The notes under the pieces are model-generated. The model made no database searches, was not told the origin of the DNA, and was given only the letters and a program-made list of their open reading frames with translations. A stretch of 64,000 nucleotides of DNA, from positions 5,083,128 through 5,147,127 of the forward strand of contig SCFE01000003.1 in NCBI GenBank assembly GCA_004352715.1. Direction: 5' to 3'. The stretch's first letter is position 1, and each line of letters opens with the position of its first letter. Below are positions 20,477 to 31,089 of this stretch, piece after piece. Source of the stretch: Hofstenia miamia (Eukaryota; Xenacoelomorpha; Acoela). Position numbers and translations under genes: made by a program.

Positions 20477-21440
20477 CAGGGTTGGACTGGCCACTGTGTC
20501 ATTGTGCAAATGACACAGGCGCCCTTCCCCCAAAAAAGTTTTTTTTTAAAAGTGTCCCTCTCATTTGAAATCATGAATTTTATAAGAACAAATAATTTTA
20601 TAAAAATACAGAAATATGTCATTGAAATTTATTAAGTGCTTTAGAAATCGCTTGAATGTTCACTACTATTTGTAGAATCTGTAATGAGCCGAAGAGCTAT
20701 CATATTCTGCTTTGTGCTCTGTGGAAGCTTAGCACACGTAATCACAGTACAGCTACGAGCAAGCGTTCTAGTGATGCTCTTCTCGCAAACTATATGAAAT
20801 CTTCATCCCTTCTGGCTGCAAATATTTTAAAAAGACTACTTGCAGATTTTGATCCAAACAAAAGGCTTAGACCTAAACCAAGCAATCAAACATATTTAAA
20901 TTGAAAAAAATGTTCTGAAGCATCTATCAGAGTATGATAAGTTTTATGCAGAAGAAAGAAAGCTTCGCATTGAAGTGCAAGATCTGATCGATGGAAATTC
21001 TAACAAGGAGTTAGATATTTCATTGCAGGACAGTCCTACCAGAACCAACTGCTAGAAGAAAGATACACTTTTTTCGTGAAAAAGCAGACAAAACGATAAC
21101 AAGTGATCCTTAAGAAAAAAATATTGGAAGCCTTTCTTCAATAATTGATAGGCTGACTGGTGAACTTACAATGAGATTCAATGAGAAAAACTCACAGTTA
21201 TATTCCGATATGCCCAACCTGAACCCGAGTAACTATCATAAATTAACTAACCTACAGTCATTTGCCCTGCAATATCTTGTTTCACTCTCTGGAATTGATG
21301 AAATTGAATTTTATAGCAAGAGCTGATACATTTCACAAAACACCATCAAGATCTTGGAGAATCAACTTCCATAGTATTTGAAGAAAATGAAGAAGAAACT
21401 TTGATTTATGATAAAGACCAACATTATCAGCATTTTTGCA
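20477..21440 (+). mobile_element. hAT/ZMYM1-like transposon remnant
   Basis: The left boundary is taken at CAGGGTTGGACTGGCC (20477), which has the CAGGG start of hAT ends. Broken plus-strand frames follow: an open part at 20656-20904, then at 20910-21340 pieces resembling ZMYM1/hAT proteins (E-Y-D-K-F-Y, ISLQD-type text, DRLTGEL.MRFNEKN, followed by L-N-P). Stops occur in every frame. No matching right end (CCCTG) or 8-bp target duplication was found, so the boundaries are loose. Confidence 0.4.
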
Positions 21441-21950
21441 GAGGACAGTGCTCCAATTGCCTCGAGTGCATTTTAACACTAAAAATCAATATCGTTTTCA
21501 CTGTAAAGATACAATAAACTATACCGATATCTAAGACCTACACTTACTTTACCTTGTACTATAATTTTCTGTGAACATATGCTTTCAAAAATAAAGTTCA
21601 TAAAGTCTTGCATACGATCACTAATTGGACATGATTTACTGCAAAGTTTGCTTTTGTGATAAGTAGAAAATGATATTTTAAAATCTACTGACAATGTGTC
21701 TGATAAACTTGCATGCACATGTAGTTGCTTCAAAACATTGACGCCCCTAGGCTGCGGTATTTGCGCAGGTCTTGTGGTTTACATCGAAACTGTTCTATAG
21801 TTTGGAAGCCGCATTTGAAAAGGATTTTGCTAAGTAGACTGATGTTGTTTGAATAACAATCGACACTTCCTTATTTCTCGTAATATATTAAATATTTAGT
21901 GTGGATTATTTTGTCAAATTACTTTATATAATTTCCAAAGTGAATGTACT
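21441..21950. other. No gene recognised
   Basis: An 84-codon minus-strand frame at 21479-21733 has no recognisable motif. A CCCCTAGGCTGCGGT phrase at 21747 resembles a transposon subterminal region but cannot be placed. Confidence 0.4.
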
Positions 21951-21959
21951 TCGTGTTAT

Positions 21960-24010
21960 AAGTTGGTGATAAAGTATTACATGATGATAATAAGTAGTGA
22001 ACCGGTTCGGGTTTCTTATAAAAGTAAATTGTCCTCATGGCCCAATTAAATGTTTTGAGAGCTTATGTTTCTTTTTTTGGGATAAACTGCCAAGAAGTAA
22101 TTCACAAGCATAGATGTATGAGCTCATTACCAAGGTGCTGACTAGTTCTCTATAATGATTGAAATGTCTTAATTCAGCCAAGTATCTAATTCACCTGCAT
22201 ATTTTACGTATTTGCTCGTGATATTAGAGTTGTTTATTGATAGTTACCGCAAGATATTTGATTTTATTTATTTAATTTACTTGTTTATTCTGCACTGTTT
22301 AATTTAAAGATTTAATTGTAAATTCTGCTTCTTTTAGACAAAAACAGTGAACTGTGTTTTTGCTACATTTATATGTAGTCTGTATGAGTTGTAATATTTT
22401 TATGATTTCTCGTTGAAATTTACAATGCAGGTGTCATCTGCAAATTGATACATTTGACTATATTTAGAAAACGTATATGCAAAATATTTGTATATATAGT
22501 AAATAGCGAAGGGTCATAATTGTGCTTGAGGTGCATCTTCTATGGATTTTTTGTATGTTAAAAAACTTATTATTAAACTATAATTGCTGTTGTTGAAATC
22601 ATAGTGAGGAAGTTTATTCGAAAGAATTTCAAAATCTAAACTATCAAAAGCCTTGTTTAAATCAGACAAAGAAGCTGTGAGCATTTATTATTTAAGTTAC
22701 ATCGAATTGACTCCATGAACTTTAATAGCGCATCTACAATTGACATTCCTTTTCAAAATCCAAATTGGCTCTTACTAATAATATTACGAGTGTCACGATT
22801 TTCGATGATTTGATTACATAGCAGACGCTCAAAAATGTTCGAGAATGGATTTGTCAGAGCTGGTCTGCAAATTACTTCCTACTAAGAGATCTTCTTTATT
22901 GAAAATTGGAATTATATCGACTCTTTTTAATGTATTTGGAGATGTTGATGTTTCGATTGCAAAATTGTATATATTAGACTTGATGCAATTCAACATACAT
23001 ATGAAGAAACATGAAATTATATGAAGAAACTTTTTTGTTAAAAAATGATATTAAAGTCTCAAGATGCTCTTTTAAATCTAGGAAAATATGATTCAAATGT
23101 GTAGCCATGTCGTTAATTTAGATCCATTTTGTGATCTTATACAAAGAATGTGGCCTTCTACTGATTGTGTTCCTAACATTTTATTTAAAAATCAACCTAT
23201 AAATCTACCAGTTTGTAATTGCTTGGGAAAACGCTGCTCAACTTCTTTACGACTTTGAAATTTAAATTTATTTCGCTCTTCTTTACACATGACGTATTCA
23301 TTAAAACTTGTTCTTTGACCTATACTTCCCCATAGCTGTTTCTTTATACATTATTAGAGCGGTGTACAAGCATCTAGAGTTTCCTAAGAAGATATTCATG
23401 CAATCGTTTACAATATTCTTTGAGTACATATAATCTCAAGATATTTCAGAAAGTATATTATTAAATTCTGAAATTTGGAATTTCGAGCCTGACAAGTTAG
23501 TGTTTGCCTAAGTGTAACAGCAAAATTTGTGATATAAATTCACAAGTTGTGGTCACTTAAAGAATTAAATAGATAATAGTTTAATGTCACAAGATCATCG
23601 GATAACAAGTAGTCAATAATGGTATTGCCCTCTGTAAATATGTCCTTATTTACACAATTTGTAAATTATGAAGTTTTTATAGATCGTCAATATAAGACTA
23701 TTCAAAAGCTTTTTTATTTTATAATAGCCAAGTTCACACTCTTTAAAATCAATAAATTCAGTAGCAAACAGCTTCGTTTTTTGGACAACAACGAATTTTT
23801 AGAAGATATCTAAAATCAGAATCACAATAATTCTAACTTTTCATTTTCATCTCGAGATCATTTCTTCTTCGAGGTTGTTTAAATTTTTTACACTATCAGC
23901 AACAATCCGACAACCTTGCAATTGTTATCTCTGCGGTTTGTTAAAATGCCAAATAGCTATTTCGTAGAATTGAAGAATACAATATTGAAAGTTTGATTTA
24001 GCCATGTTTC
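21960..24010 (-). mobile_element. LINE with APE endonuclease, heavily mutated
   Basis: Read from 24010 down. Endonuclease pieces come first (T-E-T-W-L-N at about 23990, a G-L-L-L-I-V block at 23900, TIIDYLLSDDL...SDHN near 23620-23530). RT pieces follow: NPFSNIFERLLCNQII with S-Q-F-G-F (22900-22770), LSDLNKAFDSLDFEI (about 22670) and QFADDTCIV as the YADD box (22460). A C-terminal stretch follows near 22100. Order and spacing fit a CR1/Jockey-like ORF2. Stops and frameshifts are frequent, more than in the LINEs at 25-39 kb, so it is probably older. Confidence 0.75.
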
Positions 24011-24112
24011 AGTACAAGCAAAAACGAAATTGTCATTTGTAATATATATTATTAAATATGTACATTCATATTTACTTAAGTTAACCACTTGGATACATTG
24101 GCAACATCATAA

Positions 24113-24136
24113 TCGTCATCATCATCATCATTATCC

Positions 24137-24181
<45 letters not shown>

Positions 24182-24185
24182 CCAT
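24113..24185. repeat. (CAT)n trinucleotide repeat
   Basis: Long ATC/CAT run with a few variants. It gives a poly-His reading on the plus strand, which is taken as an artefact. Confidence 0.95.
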
Positions 24186-24415
24186 CATATTCATATTCAT
24201 TATCATTATTAGTAATAATCATCATCGTCAATTTGCAATATTAATAAATTTACTACAGAAAGATATAGTAGCTAGAAAGACAATCAGCAATATGAAATTA
24301 TTATTCAAAGTGTTTAGGATGTGACTTAATAATATTTCAACATAGAAAGGCATAACTTTGAGGTGCTATTAATACAGAACATTTCAAATTAAATTTTTTA
24401 TTGATGTTAATTCAA

Positions 24416-24560
24416 TTAAATTAATGCAAAACTATTTTGGGATTCAATGTGTGGATTAAAAATTTCAATAGTGTCGTTTTTAATCTCTAATGTAAATTCC
24501 TCTTCGACAATATCCAAGTACAACAGCTCTTTGTTCATCATTTCTTTTGGCATTAGGTCC
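24416..24560 (-). CDS. Candidate terminal coding exon of an unknown host gene
   Basis: On the minus strand an acceptor (ATATTTGTTTTAG, ending 24561) is followed at once by 48 codons, including the stop TAA at 24416-24418. The reading is coding-like: an acidic helical part (DLMPKEMMNKELLYLDIVEE) then a mixed beta-like part (FTLEIKNDTIEIFNPHIES) and a short tail. The frame enters in phase 1 from an upstream exon not found here; a large LINE (25.0-28.9 kb) now occupies the sequence upstream. I do not recognise the family. The case rests on the clean acceptor, the open frame and the residue composition. Confidence 0.45.
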
Positions 24561-24561
24561 C

Positions 24562-25039
24562 TAAAACAAATATATTAATATAATGAATTGCAAGCCAGAA
24601 AAATATTAAACAAATGACATTTTAATAAAAAGAGGACGATGAAAGCTATTGCTGGAAGTATGCTACACTAATTCAGAAATAAAAATTTGCCTTCTTATCA
24701 ATTTAGTGTAGAAATTCAACCATTTTTTCTAAATTTTGGTAACTTGGCAACTAGTAATCAGAAAATCAATTCCTAACTACAAGTTGTCATGTATTTTGGT
24801 TTTGATTGACAATAAGAATTTGCAAGCTGGGTTGAATCAAAGGTATGTTACAATTTCATCTTACTGTATCTACTAGAAAAATAAAATAATGTTGCTCATA
24901 ACTTCAAAAAGTATATGAAATGCATATATATATTTCATATGTTTATTTCATGTTTATAGCAGTACAAATCTACAAACTAAAGATACTTAAAATAAATATA
25001 AAAAAACAAAAAACTTACAAATTAAAAAAATTACATAAA
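24562..25039. other. No gene recognised
   Basis: AT-rich DNA, possibly intron upstream of the minus-strand terminal exon. A short TATATATTTCATATG tract lies at 24925-24940. Confidence 0.5.
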
Positions 25040-27901
25040 AAAGAGTTAAACTTAAATTTTTTGCCATGGAATTTTTGAATGCCTGTATTTACATTGGTTT
25101 GTTAACAAATTTTTCTTCAATCGTTTCTTAAATGTTCTTATATTATGTTCTTTTCTTATCTGTAGTGCTAACTTGTTCCAATATTTACTGTAGGTTTTAA
25201 GGCGTCTCTCCAAAACTTATTCACTACTTTTACTCTGCATGCCAATTTATTTGTTCTGTTATTTACGCTAAAATTGTTGAACAAAGGATTTTTTTGTTTA
25301 ACAATTTGAAACATTTTTATTTAACTTACATATATAATATAATAAATTGTTGATAACGTTTTTAATGTTTGCAGAGTTTTTCCTATTTGACGTATGTCGA
25401 TGTTAAACATTGTACACAGTGAACAATTAAATATTCTATTTAGGCGCCTTCGCTTATCATTACATATATTATTCAGAAGTAAGCATGCATACTTAAATTG
25501 ACTATACAACAGCGCCTCTGCAATGACCTTACTTTAAGTAATATTTCTTATGTGTTTTAGATAATGCACTCCACTTGCCATTCTGCTAATTTTGTTGTTC
25601 ACAAACGTTTCAAAGGTAACATTTCTATCAATTTGGATGCCTAAATACGTAACAGAATATGCATTTTTAACTGGTGGACTGTTTGGAGAAACCTTCAAAG
25701 TGATGTCCTTGCTTATGATGTTTAATTTTTTTGGCGTGAAAATGATAAATTGCGTCTTCTCTGTATTCATTGTCAGTTTATTCTGTTTCAAAAATGATTT
25801 GCCGGATAGCTTCCTCTGGTTTTTGACTTGCGATTATTGGATTAGCATGATGGGTGATTACACAAATATCGTCTGCATACTGGATCGGTTCACAATTTGA
25901 AACTTGGTTAACTAAATCATTAATGTACAATTTAAACAGAATAGGGCCGAGAACAGTACCCTGAGCAACTTCTTTGTTTTTAAAAATATACTCTGAGCAT
26001 ATGTTATCTAATTTCACATGCTGTTGTCTTTTGTCTAAAAAACTATTTATAAACACTCTTGCATCAGTAAATCCATAATATATAATTTTTTTATTTAGTC
26101 TTTGAAAATTTAAATTATCAAATGCTTTACTTAAATCGAGTAGTGCGACACTGCTGCAGATGTTGTTATTTGTATGAAGGCGTATGTTTCTGTTAGGGCC
26201 AGTAAAGCATCAACTGTACTATTACCTTTTTTAAAGCCAAATTGCTTATCAGATATTATGTTATATCTGCTTAATTATATGTTAAGTTGGAAGCATAGAA
26301 GACGTTCAAATACTTTTGATATAGGGTTTGTGACTGAAATTGGCCTAAATTCAGGTAATCAGTGGGATCTCCTTTCTTAAATAATGGCGTCACATCAGCT
26401 TACTTTAAAACCTGTGGAAAAGAGTTTGTGTGAATAGAGTAGTTAAATGCAAATAGGAGATATTCTGAGAAGTATTTAATGTACTTTTTTAGTATAAACA
26501 CTGGTATCTTACAACCACCACTACAGATATTGGGGTCTAGTTTGTCCATTTCCTTAATTAATTCAGCTTCCGTGATGTATCTAAACCCGAATAATTCTTG
26601 GTGCAATTGTTTAATATTGGTTTCATGGTTCACCTGTTCACCTTTATAAGTACCCATATCTCTAAAGCTTAAATTCATATACCTTTCCATTATTTTTTGA
26701 TCACTGCATGTATTATTGTTTATCTTAATTTCTTGGATGTTGCGATTGACAATTTTCTTGCGATTTAAAAAATGATTAATAAAATTCCATCTAGACTTTG
26801 AAGTTGAAAGATTTTTGAAAACTTTTTTCTCATTTTCAACTCTGGCGCTTTTTTACATTTAATAGTTCAGCTTTGATACTAACATACTTTTGATGAAGAT
26901 CTTCATTAGAGTCCCTTTGATATTCTTCCCATGCTTTTTTTCTTCTCTAGTTCTAGCATCTCCACATCCTTATTCTTTGATATATTGTAACAATTAGGTT
27001 TAATGAACCGATGTCGATAGAGTGCATGTTTATTCAGGCTGAAATTGATTTGGTTCAATATGAATTTTACCATATCATTTGAGTTTTCTGGAGTATAACC
27101 ACAATCCCAATTGATATTTCTTAGAGATGTAAGGAAATCATCTTCGTTAGTTAGAGTAGCTGCGAGCATATATTTTTTTGCGTTTGCTATTATTCAAGCT
27201 GTGACTAGTATAGTATAGGCATAAATTATGATCTGAAAAGGAGTTAAAAATATAGGTGTTAAAGAAGTTTTTAATACTTGTAATGAAGAAATCAATCAGA
27301 GCATTGCTTCGTGTAGGAACAGTTTTATTGACAACACTTAGCTAGAAGTCATTGCAAATATAATTGATATACTTTTTCTCATTATTAGCTAGATAATTAA
27401 TGTTAAAGTATCCTAATAACATACCTTTCTTATTCATGGACATGTAAGTCATCACTTCATTCATTTTGAAATCACTAAATTCTTTTGCTAATTGTTTTCT
27501 TGCGCAATAGCTCAAATTTATCAATGCTGATAACTTACACTTAGTGGCTTTTTAATTTCAACCCATAGTGTCTCAAAGGAGTCATGCACTGTTTCTAATG
27601 ATTTATGCCTAACAGGATTCATATATTTAGGGATTAGAAACATTAGTCCACCTCCCCTGGATTTTCTATGCTTACAGAAACAATAAAATTTCTTTTTATT
27701 AAAATTGTACAATGCTTCTGGTGTTTCATTGTTTAACTAAGTTTCAGTGAAGGCGAAAATGGTGTTATTGCCTAAATTATTATATATCTTTTCTAGCTCA
27801 AGCTTATATGCAAGTAAGCTTCGTACATTGAGATAAGCAATTTTAAAATTGTTCCTAATTCTTTTAGATACCATTTTTATGTCACTACTTTCGAGTACAT
27901 T

Positions 27902-27928
27902 TGGACCTGGATTAGTATGTTTATTATC
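27902..27928 (-). other. NPGP (2A-like) motif at ORF2 start, diverged
   Basis: The minus-strand reading is FDNKHTNPGP just before the endonuclease domain. 2A peptides follow DxExNPGP. Here Asp and NPGP are kept but the Glu position is His. The LINE at 36.5-39.4 kb has GDIHANPGP in the same place. Confidence 0.5.
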
Positions 27929-28678
27929 AAAATTATGGATAGAGTATTTTTTAATGAAATCATTTGCATTTATTAACGGTTCGATTTCAGCAATGATAAT
28001 AGAGTTAGCTAGTCAACTAGAACTGATTTCAACCACTTTATTATCATAAAAAAGTTTTAAGTTCTTTATTCCAATTTGGATTTATAAGCTCCTTCTTGAA
28101 TCATACTCTATCTTTTTTGTAAAATCAATTTTTCTAGTTTAAGTCAGTGAATTGACGTATATCGGGATTGTCGTATATCGTATATTCGTATATTTCAGTA
28201 ATTTTTTAAACTTTAAGTTCTTCAGAATTCAGAGCCGAGGAAATAAAAACTTTATTTTCATAGTTTTTTAGTTTTCTACAATTAGATAAAATTAGTCGTT
28301 TATCCCATTCAGAGTATAATTCAACCAAAACAGTACGAGGATGTTAATTTTTAACATTAAATTTTCCAATTCGGACAAGATCTATAATTGCAATTCTATT
28401 ATTAAATCCTAAATGAGCAAATAAATGATTTACAGCTTCAATTTTTTATTTTGACGCTTTGAATGATCTGACTCTGTAATTTCATTAAGGCCTTGCATGC
28501 AGATTGATGTAGAAACATCTTCACAGGGATTTGAAATTTTTCGTGAAAATTGTAATATATTAGTAGCATGTTTGCTAAAATCAGTTTCGAGTTTCTTAAT
28601 CTATTTTCTATATTGATAAAACTTTCATGAACAGCCTTTTTACATAAACTGGAAGTGTCTCCTAACAAAGAATATTTA

Positions 28679-28912
28679 CTAATATTTGAAACTATAGTTT
28701 CCTTGCGACCACGCAACGCATTGATTACAGAATAGTATTAAATTACTTCTTAGAGAATCTAATGCATTTAATTGAACATTATCAAAACCAGTACAATTCA
28801 TTGACCAATGCATAGATTTAGAACAAGAAAAACACGTAAATTTCTTAATGCCTAGTGATAAATTATATGTCGAACAAGAACTTTGTACTTTGTTAGGCAA
28901 CATACTTGACAA
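28679..28912 (-). pseudogene. LINE ORF1 N-terminus with PHD-like zinc finger
   Basis: 77-codon piece with ordered Cys/His ligands: C, then CFSC, MHW, NCTGF and LFCNQC. Several CR1-group elements carry a PHD/esterase-type ORF1, so the domain fits the element. It lacks a recognisable upstream part, and the following ORF1 part (28438-28716) is in a different frame. Confidence 0.6.
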
Positions 28913-28989
28913 TAGAAATACGAAGTTGAAATAAATATGTTGAAAATTAATTAAGCAAATTTTTGTAGAGAAAAATTAATTGCTGCAAA

Positions 28990-29041
<52 letters not shown>
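28990..29041. repeat. (TA)n microsatellite
   Basis: Uninterrupted TA repeat about 52 bp long, between the LINE and the possible exon at 29042-29224. Confidence 0.95.
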
Positions 29042-29042
<1 letters not shown>

Positions 29043-29224
29043 TAGTGTGCATGTATATTTTTGACGCACTCTTGTACGGTGACCAATACTTCTATTGTTA
29101 AATGTAGTACAAAATATAGTTTCTTCTTCATGAAAAGTTTCGCCAGGCAAACGTAGAAATTTGATGAAGTGTATTTCTCTACGTTTGTCCAAATACTTAG
29201 CAAACATTTGTAAAAACGTACAGT
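29042..29224 (-). CDS. Possible coding exon of unknown gene
   Basis: On the minus strand a good acceptor (TTGTCTTTTCCAG, ending about 29225) precedes about 60 open codons with coding-like composition: a hydrophobic helix start (YCTFLQMFAKYLDKRREIHF), then LRLPGETFHEEETIF and a basic end. No good donor is visible before the (TA)n tract. It is on the same strand as the terminal exon at 24416, with the LINE between them, so one gene interrupted by a LINE is possible. No family recognised. Confidence 0.3.
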
Positions 29225-29610
29225 ACTGGAAAAGACAATTCGGCCACCCATGATTCGTCATAAATATTTCTAAGAAATGGACGCCAAGAATGTCATAGTT
29301 ATTTTTTAATTAGATTTGGGGTTGCAGAAAGAGGAATTCATCAATGTTGAGGATCTGAGGATCAAATTATCACTGTTTACTTTAAATCTCAAGGAGAAAT
29401 GCTACAATGCTTGTAGTTAGCTAATATTTTCTTGGAAAATGTATTCGGCCACTTCAGACCAAATCAGAGAATCTGTAAAAAATTTCATTGGTTGAGCAGT
29501 TTATCAATATTTAAATTTTCTAATAATATAAATATGATCCCAATATATGATGCTTGGTTACGTAGTTCTTTCCATCTCCAAACCTTTGGACCTACTGACT
29601 CAACGAAATA

Positions 29611-29760
29611 TGGCCCGACTGGTAGAGTGACCGCGTAGTACTGTCAGACGGTTCAACTCTGAAAACATCAAAGCCTCAAAGCCAAAGTGCCGAAGATCTC
29701 CAGAACCCCACAATCCGGTAATCTGTGCCTTTGAAAGCGTAATCCCATGAAGGAATTACA
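29611..29760 (+). repeat. tRNA-like (SINE-type) sequence
   Basis: TGGTAGAGTGA (29620-29630) resembles an RNA polymerase III A box, and GGTTCAACTCT (29650-29660) resembles a B box (GGTTCGAnTCC). The A-to-B spacing (about 20 bp) is shorter than in a normal tRNA, and no cloverleaf can be drawn, so a decayed SINE head is likelier than a tRNA gene. The body after it is CA/AG-rich with no clear tail. Confidence 0.35.
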
Positions 29761-31085
29761 CAATGAATGAACTGATTTTCACATCGTGGCATCATGAACT
29801 CTGCGAAACATCCTGAAAAAGTAATAAATTGGGAAATTCGTGGCTTTTCTTAACCTCAAAGCAAAGAATAAAAAAGCATAAAGTTTTAATCTTTTAATGT
29901 AAAACTAGAAAATACAAAAATACTGACATACGAAAATCCTAGAAGTTTGAAATTTTGTTTTTTTGAAGGTACGCTGGATTTGTGGCTTTGTCATTTTGTG
30001 GATTTCATGATTCCATGTTTCCATGTTTCACTAAAGGAGAAAAGGAAGAAAGGTTGCAATATTGTGTTATTAGAGAACTACAAAAATATAAAATTATAAA
30101 ATGAGCATTTAAGTATTTAATTGTTTATTATTTTGATATTTTATGATTTAGATTTATAATGTTACACGGTGAAAATGTAAGAAGTTTTAGAATTAACCTG
30201 TTTTAATGAGGAGCTGTTTCCCTACACATCAATTATGACATTAAAATATTAAGAGTTGCAAAGTTGAAAAGTTATTAACTAAGTTACAAAATTACTAATT
30301 TTTTTCTTCATTAGTTTTTTTGCTTGAGAGATTAATTTGCTAAATCATCAGATTCAAATATAAATAGATTAAGTAAAAAAAAGTTGAATTATTCAAATAA
30401 TGAATTAATCAATTGATGGGTTCACATAATTAAAAAACTTCATAATTTTAAAATTTGAAATTCCTAAATTTCCATGTTGACTTAAACACTTTCTGATTTA
30501 ATCTTTTGATATTGAATTCAATTCTACAGTTGTACATTTGTGCAGTGGGGAACCGCAGGTCGGGTGGACTGAACGTTTTGTAGGGTACGGGTATGGTTGG
30601 TTTGAATATTTGTTCTTTTCATCATGTTATCTCGAGTTAATCAATAACGTTTACATTAATTGATGGTTACATGTGTTTTAACGAAACGGTGGGATTCATA
30701 TAACTGTTTTGTCACATGACAACCAATGCATGAAAAAGAATTTATTTTCACCACTACTCACTAGCTAGTTATGTGTGAAAACACATGTATTATTTAAATT
30801 TTTTCTTGTTTAGTCGTGTCAAAGTTCAAAAGAGGGAAAGGTCCAAAGGTGTAAACGGTTAATAGGTTCAATTGTAGTACTAATTAGTTAAGTTGAAAAG
30901 TTGTTAAGTTCCGATTTGCATTTAAACACATCTACACTTTTTCATAACATAATTACATAACTACAAAACTACAGAGCTAAAAATTGTCACTGCATAAAAT
31001 TATTCCTATATTTTTCAAATACTAAAACATGTAATTAAATTTTCATGTATTTATATGTTAAATTTACTAACCTTTAATAGTTCTA
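29761..31085. other. No gene recognised
   Basis: AT-rich DNA. No open frame or repeat structure could be supported. Confidence 0.6.
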
Positions 31086-31089
31086 TATT

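Larger units (their letters stand above)
25040..28912 (-). mobile_element. Nearly full-length CR1/Jockey-like LINE (ORF1 and ORF2, decayed)
   Basis: Read from 28912 down. ORF1 begins with a PHD-like zinc finger (28679-28912: C-F-S-C, H-W, C-T-G, then F-C-N-Q-C) followed by a basic region ending WDKRLILSN near 28290. ORF2 starts around 27960 with an NPGP motif (27902-27913), then APE endonuclease landmarks (KIAYLNVRSLLAYKLELEK, TET.LN, RGGGLMFLIPK, ETLWVEI, GYFNINYL). The RT follows with AQGTVLGPILF and QYADDICVI (25778-26056), then VTYLGIQID (25534-25791). A C-terminal TFKK-type helix lies near 25090. Frames are broken by many stops. It may sit in an intron of the minus-strand gene ending at 24416. 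Confidence 0.88.

Noticed and set aside
24030-24212. Poly-His ORF
   Set aside because: Reading of a (CAT)n repeat; no start context or conserved flanks.
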